This document shows, one piece after another, positions 61,439 through 64,000 of a DNA stretch of 64,000 nt; position 1 is the first letter of the stretch; every line of letters starts with the position of its first letter. A model generated the notes under the pieces. The model saw nothing but the letters and a program-made list of their open reading frames with translations, was not told the origin of the DNA and did no database searches. Both the position numbers and the translations under genes were made by a program. Source of the DNA: Amoebophrya sp. A120. Its lineage: Eukaryota > Sar > Dinophyceae > Syndiniales > Amoebophryaceae. The DNA is taken from NCBI GenBank assembly GCA_905178155.1, contig CAJINV010000003.1, positions 2,251,065-2,315,064 of the forward strand, given 5' to 3'.

Positions 61439-64000
61439 CTAGACTTGTTCGCCCTCACCCTCCAAGTGACTGTTCGGATTGCCCTCCTCCATTCTGGATG
61501 TGGGTGGTGGGGCCCCGGGCCCTTGTCGCTTTTGTCCGGAGACGATGTCGTCGATGCGCAAGATCATAGCGGCCGCTTCTATTGCTGACTTGATGGTCTG
61601 TGCCTTCGTCGCAAACGTATCCACAATACCGGCTTCCTTCGTGTCCACAATTTTACCTGTGTAGTTGATCATAGCAGTGATATACTAGCAAAAATGCCTG
61701 TAGTTCTGTGTGAAAATTTCATAGTTTCTAGCTCTGCCATCGACCACATTAGCTTCGAGAATAGCAGGGAGGAAAAGGGAAGACGTCGCTACCAAAATCA
61801 TACAGCGATAGCTGCAAAATCGTCGTGTGTTCGTAGAAAAAAAAAAAATATCAAAATGGTACCTGCGATGCCGTCGAGACCAAGCATGCACGGCTTCTCT
61901 GGATCAGCGTGCCGTGAGCGGAGGTCGGTAAGGATACGCACCACGCTGGCACCGCAGTTGTGCGCCAGGGATCGCGGGATCACTTCGAATGCGCTCGCAA
62001 CGGCCTGGTACGGGTACTGCTTGGTCCCGACCTTCTGCTTAGCTAAGTGCTTCAACTTGGCGCCTATTTTGTTGAAACAAAAAATTCATATTAGCGTCGT
62101 GGTCACAAATATAATCTGCCGATACTAGCGGGCTTCTACCGCGTCCCCGTCGTGGTCCCATGAACTAACATGACCAAAAAGCAAAACTACCTCGATCATG
62201 TGAAAATAAATCTGAAGAGAGTGGTAGTGGTACTCCATCAACCGGTAAATAAAAAATTGGTACTCAAGTGCATTTCCGCTGCGCCACCGCCCGGTAGGAG
62301 TTTGGGTTGAAGGATGATGTTTCGGGCCACATTCCAGGCGTCGTGGAGGTTTCGCTCCATCTCATTCAAGACGTCCTTGCTCGCGCCACGCAAGATGATG
62401 GAGCAAGCCTTCGGGTTCTCGCATTCCGTCATAAAGGTAAAGTATTCGTCGCCGATTTTCTTGATCTGTTTAAAAATATTGCAGATGATCTCTTTTTTTT
62501 TGCGTGCAAGGAAACAATTCCGGACACGTGGTCGACAAGCGCAACAGCTCGTGTTTGGATGCAGTTTGTTATTGTTTTGACATGTAAACGATGAAAAAAT
62601 AATCACGCGGTACTGGTTTTCATGGACGAGCATGAACTTTTTAGTTTGGGGGATCATGTTAATTTCTTACCTCGAAGAGACCGCACCCGGTCCCGACGTC
62701 CTTTTCGTCAAGCTCTTCAGCTCTATTGACGATAGTCGCCCCGGTTACCCGTGCTACGCGGTTGTTGTCTGTCTTACGGATACGCCGGATCACCTGGGAG
62801 TGTAGTTTCGAGACAAATAGAGCAAGACTAGCGATAAAAAAAAAGCCTGAAAAAAAGCCTGAAATTTCTGCATGCAAGAAAACACATCACCCAATACATC
62901 ATCTTCGAACGAATACGGGCAAAAAAGAAAAACCACAAGAGGTACTTACCGAAACGTTCTGCTTCAGCAAGAAGTGCTGAGCGAGGTCAGAAACGCCCTT
63001 TTCAGTGATCACCACGTCCGGCTTGACACGGAGGATTTCGTCGCACACCTTCTTTACTTCTTCCTCCTCCTGTCGCAACATGGCTTCCCAGTCCGTTTCT
63101 TTTGTGATCTCGACCTGTTATGGTTTATACCGGCGTTTTCCTACATTGTAATTGTTATCGTTTCCGCTGCGACGAGTTGAGATCAGATGAGGAAAAGGCC
63201 GCGTGCAAAGAAAATAAATTGAATTAGATGCGCAGAAGTTTAAAAAAGTGCAAGTAGAAAAGCCAAAGTAAGTAAGTACGTTTGTTTGGGATTCGCCTTT
63301 TTTGTACTCGAGCGGGCAGTCGAGCAGCACAACGCGGGGGTTCGTGATTTTTCTTCTCATGCGCGGGTGCGTGATATCCTTGTTATACATCACGCCCTTC
63401 AGGACCTGTTGAGACAATTTGAATTGTGGATGGATCCAAATCATGCGATAGTATGTACGAAATTTTTATTTTTCATCAAATTGAAAAGCTCGCTGCCAAG
63501 CATAAGCATGTTTAAAAAGCGAGGATCATAGGAAAACATCTTTACCGCACACTCCTCGAGGTCTCCACCGGCAATTTTTTCGACTTTTGCGTATCTCTTC
63601 AAATCGATCTCTTTCTTGCCCGACGGGAGCTGCTCATAAACCGTCAGCGCCGCATCCACGGCGAGCTTAGAGATCATGGTTCCCCAACGTGACACAAATT
63701 TTGTGTCGATAGAGCTTTGCACAAACTCTATAAGCTTGTCCGGGTTTTCCGCGTCAATCGGAATAGCAATTTGCTCCAAAAGTTTCAGCGAATCTTCCAG
63801 AGCTTGCAAGTACCTGTAGTGATTTTCGTTGAGTACAAGCGTGGTCCTAATGAATGTCGTCTGCGGAGTGCTTGTCTCATCAAGCGTAAGCGCAACGAAA
63901 TTTTTGTCAAAAAAAAGAACAACTGCAATAATACCCTTGCACGATGACGGTCGGATGTATGTTTTTCTCCAACAATGGCTCGGCGACTGACAGCATTTCG
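61439..64000 (-). CDS. CCT3: T-complex protein 1 subunit gamma (CCT3), partial (5' end off the right edge)
   Basis: Eight exons: 64000-63935 (partial), 63813-63546, 63405-63280, 63114-62950, 62793-62671, 62465-62264, 62063-61863, 61657-61439. All introns are GT-AG, 121-206 bp, and all phases agree. The protein text follows CCT gamma along its length: EMLSVAEPLLEKNIHPTV, then YNKDITHPRMRRKI, KPDVVITEKGVSDLAQHF, IRRIRKTDNNRVARV, ARNIILQPKLLPGGGAAEM, QAVASAFEVIPRSLAHNCGA and a LRIDDIVSG end. CCT is the cytosolic group II chaperonin that folds actin and tubulin in an ATP-driven eight-subunit ring. The C-terminus after LRIDDIVSG is longer and Pro/Gly/Glu-rich. The ATP-binding N-terminal part lies outside the window. 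Confidence 0.97.

Overview
This window looks like nuclear DNA of a protist. Coding blocks are GC-rich and sit in AT-richer spacers. Several genes are split by short GT-AG introns of roughly 100-200 bp. Clearly eukaryotic proteins are present: chaperonin subunit CCT3, spliceosomal SmD1, an eIF4B-like protein, a gamma-tubulin complex protein, a split protein kinase and a guanylate-binding-protein-like GTPase. Every gene I can support lies on the minus strand across all 64 kb. This one-way layout, together with intron-like insertions carrying terminal inverted repeats (TIRs) and 5-bp target duplications, points to a dinoflagellate-lineage alveolate, most likely a syndinian parasite such as Amoebophrya. 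That assignment is inference from layout and element type; no marker sequence proves it.

Layout, left to right: a partial coiled-coil protein running off the left edge (1-2133); a membrane RING protein (2783-3547); a GC-rich hairpin island (about 3785-4500); a secreted/membrane protein (5089-7044); a thiolase-fold protein without the usual catalytic residues (7680-9095); a GBP/atlastin-like GTPase with two inserted elements (9458-12891); a small Lys/Glu/Ala repeat protein (14001-14750); a 1716-residue GCP6-like protein (15263-20413); an unknown gene with three inserted elements (22081-23541); a small Gly-rich ORF (23667-23999); a ten-exon eIF4B-like/W2-domain gene with two elements (25620-29662); a Cys-rich, EGF-like gene with six elements (30510-35528); a 186-bp satellite of 16 units (35930-38896); a split protein kinase (39733-43029); a Cys-rich protein (43657-44986); a 1309-residue disordered protein (45729-49658); a repeat protein (50517-52871); a single-pass membrane protein (53040-56693); a small lipid-anchor candidate (58369-58809); SmD1 (59875-60368); and CCT3, cut by the right edge (61439-64000).

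The most notable content is a set of 13 insertion elements of 162-327 bp, called introner-like elements here. They fall into at least six families by TIR sequence but share one architecture: they begin TAT and end ATA, have long imperfect TIRs, carry 5-bp target-site duplications, and most contain repeated GCATGACA-type motifs. Removing one element plus one duplication copy restores a continuous reading frame at 12 sites. The collapsed totals of the three fully modelled genes (2646, 2145 and 2682 nt) are all multiples of three. None of the 12 frame-restoring removals can be placed on GT-AG ends, while the ordinary introns in the same genes are GT-AG. The window therefore holds two kinds of intervening sequence side by side.

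The genes do not form one pathway. They cover housekeeping (translation, splicing, folding, microtubule nucleation) and lineage-specific surface or disordered proteins. No tRNA, rRNA or CRISPR was recognised.
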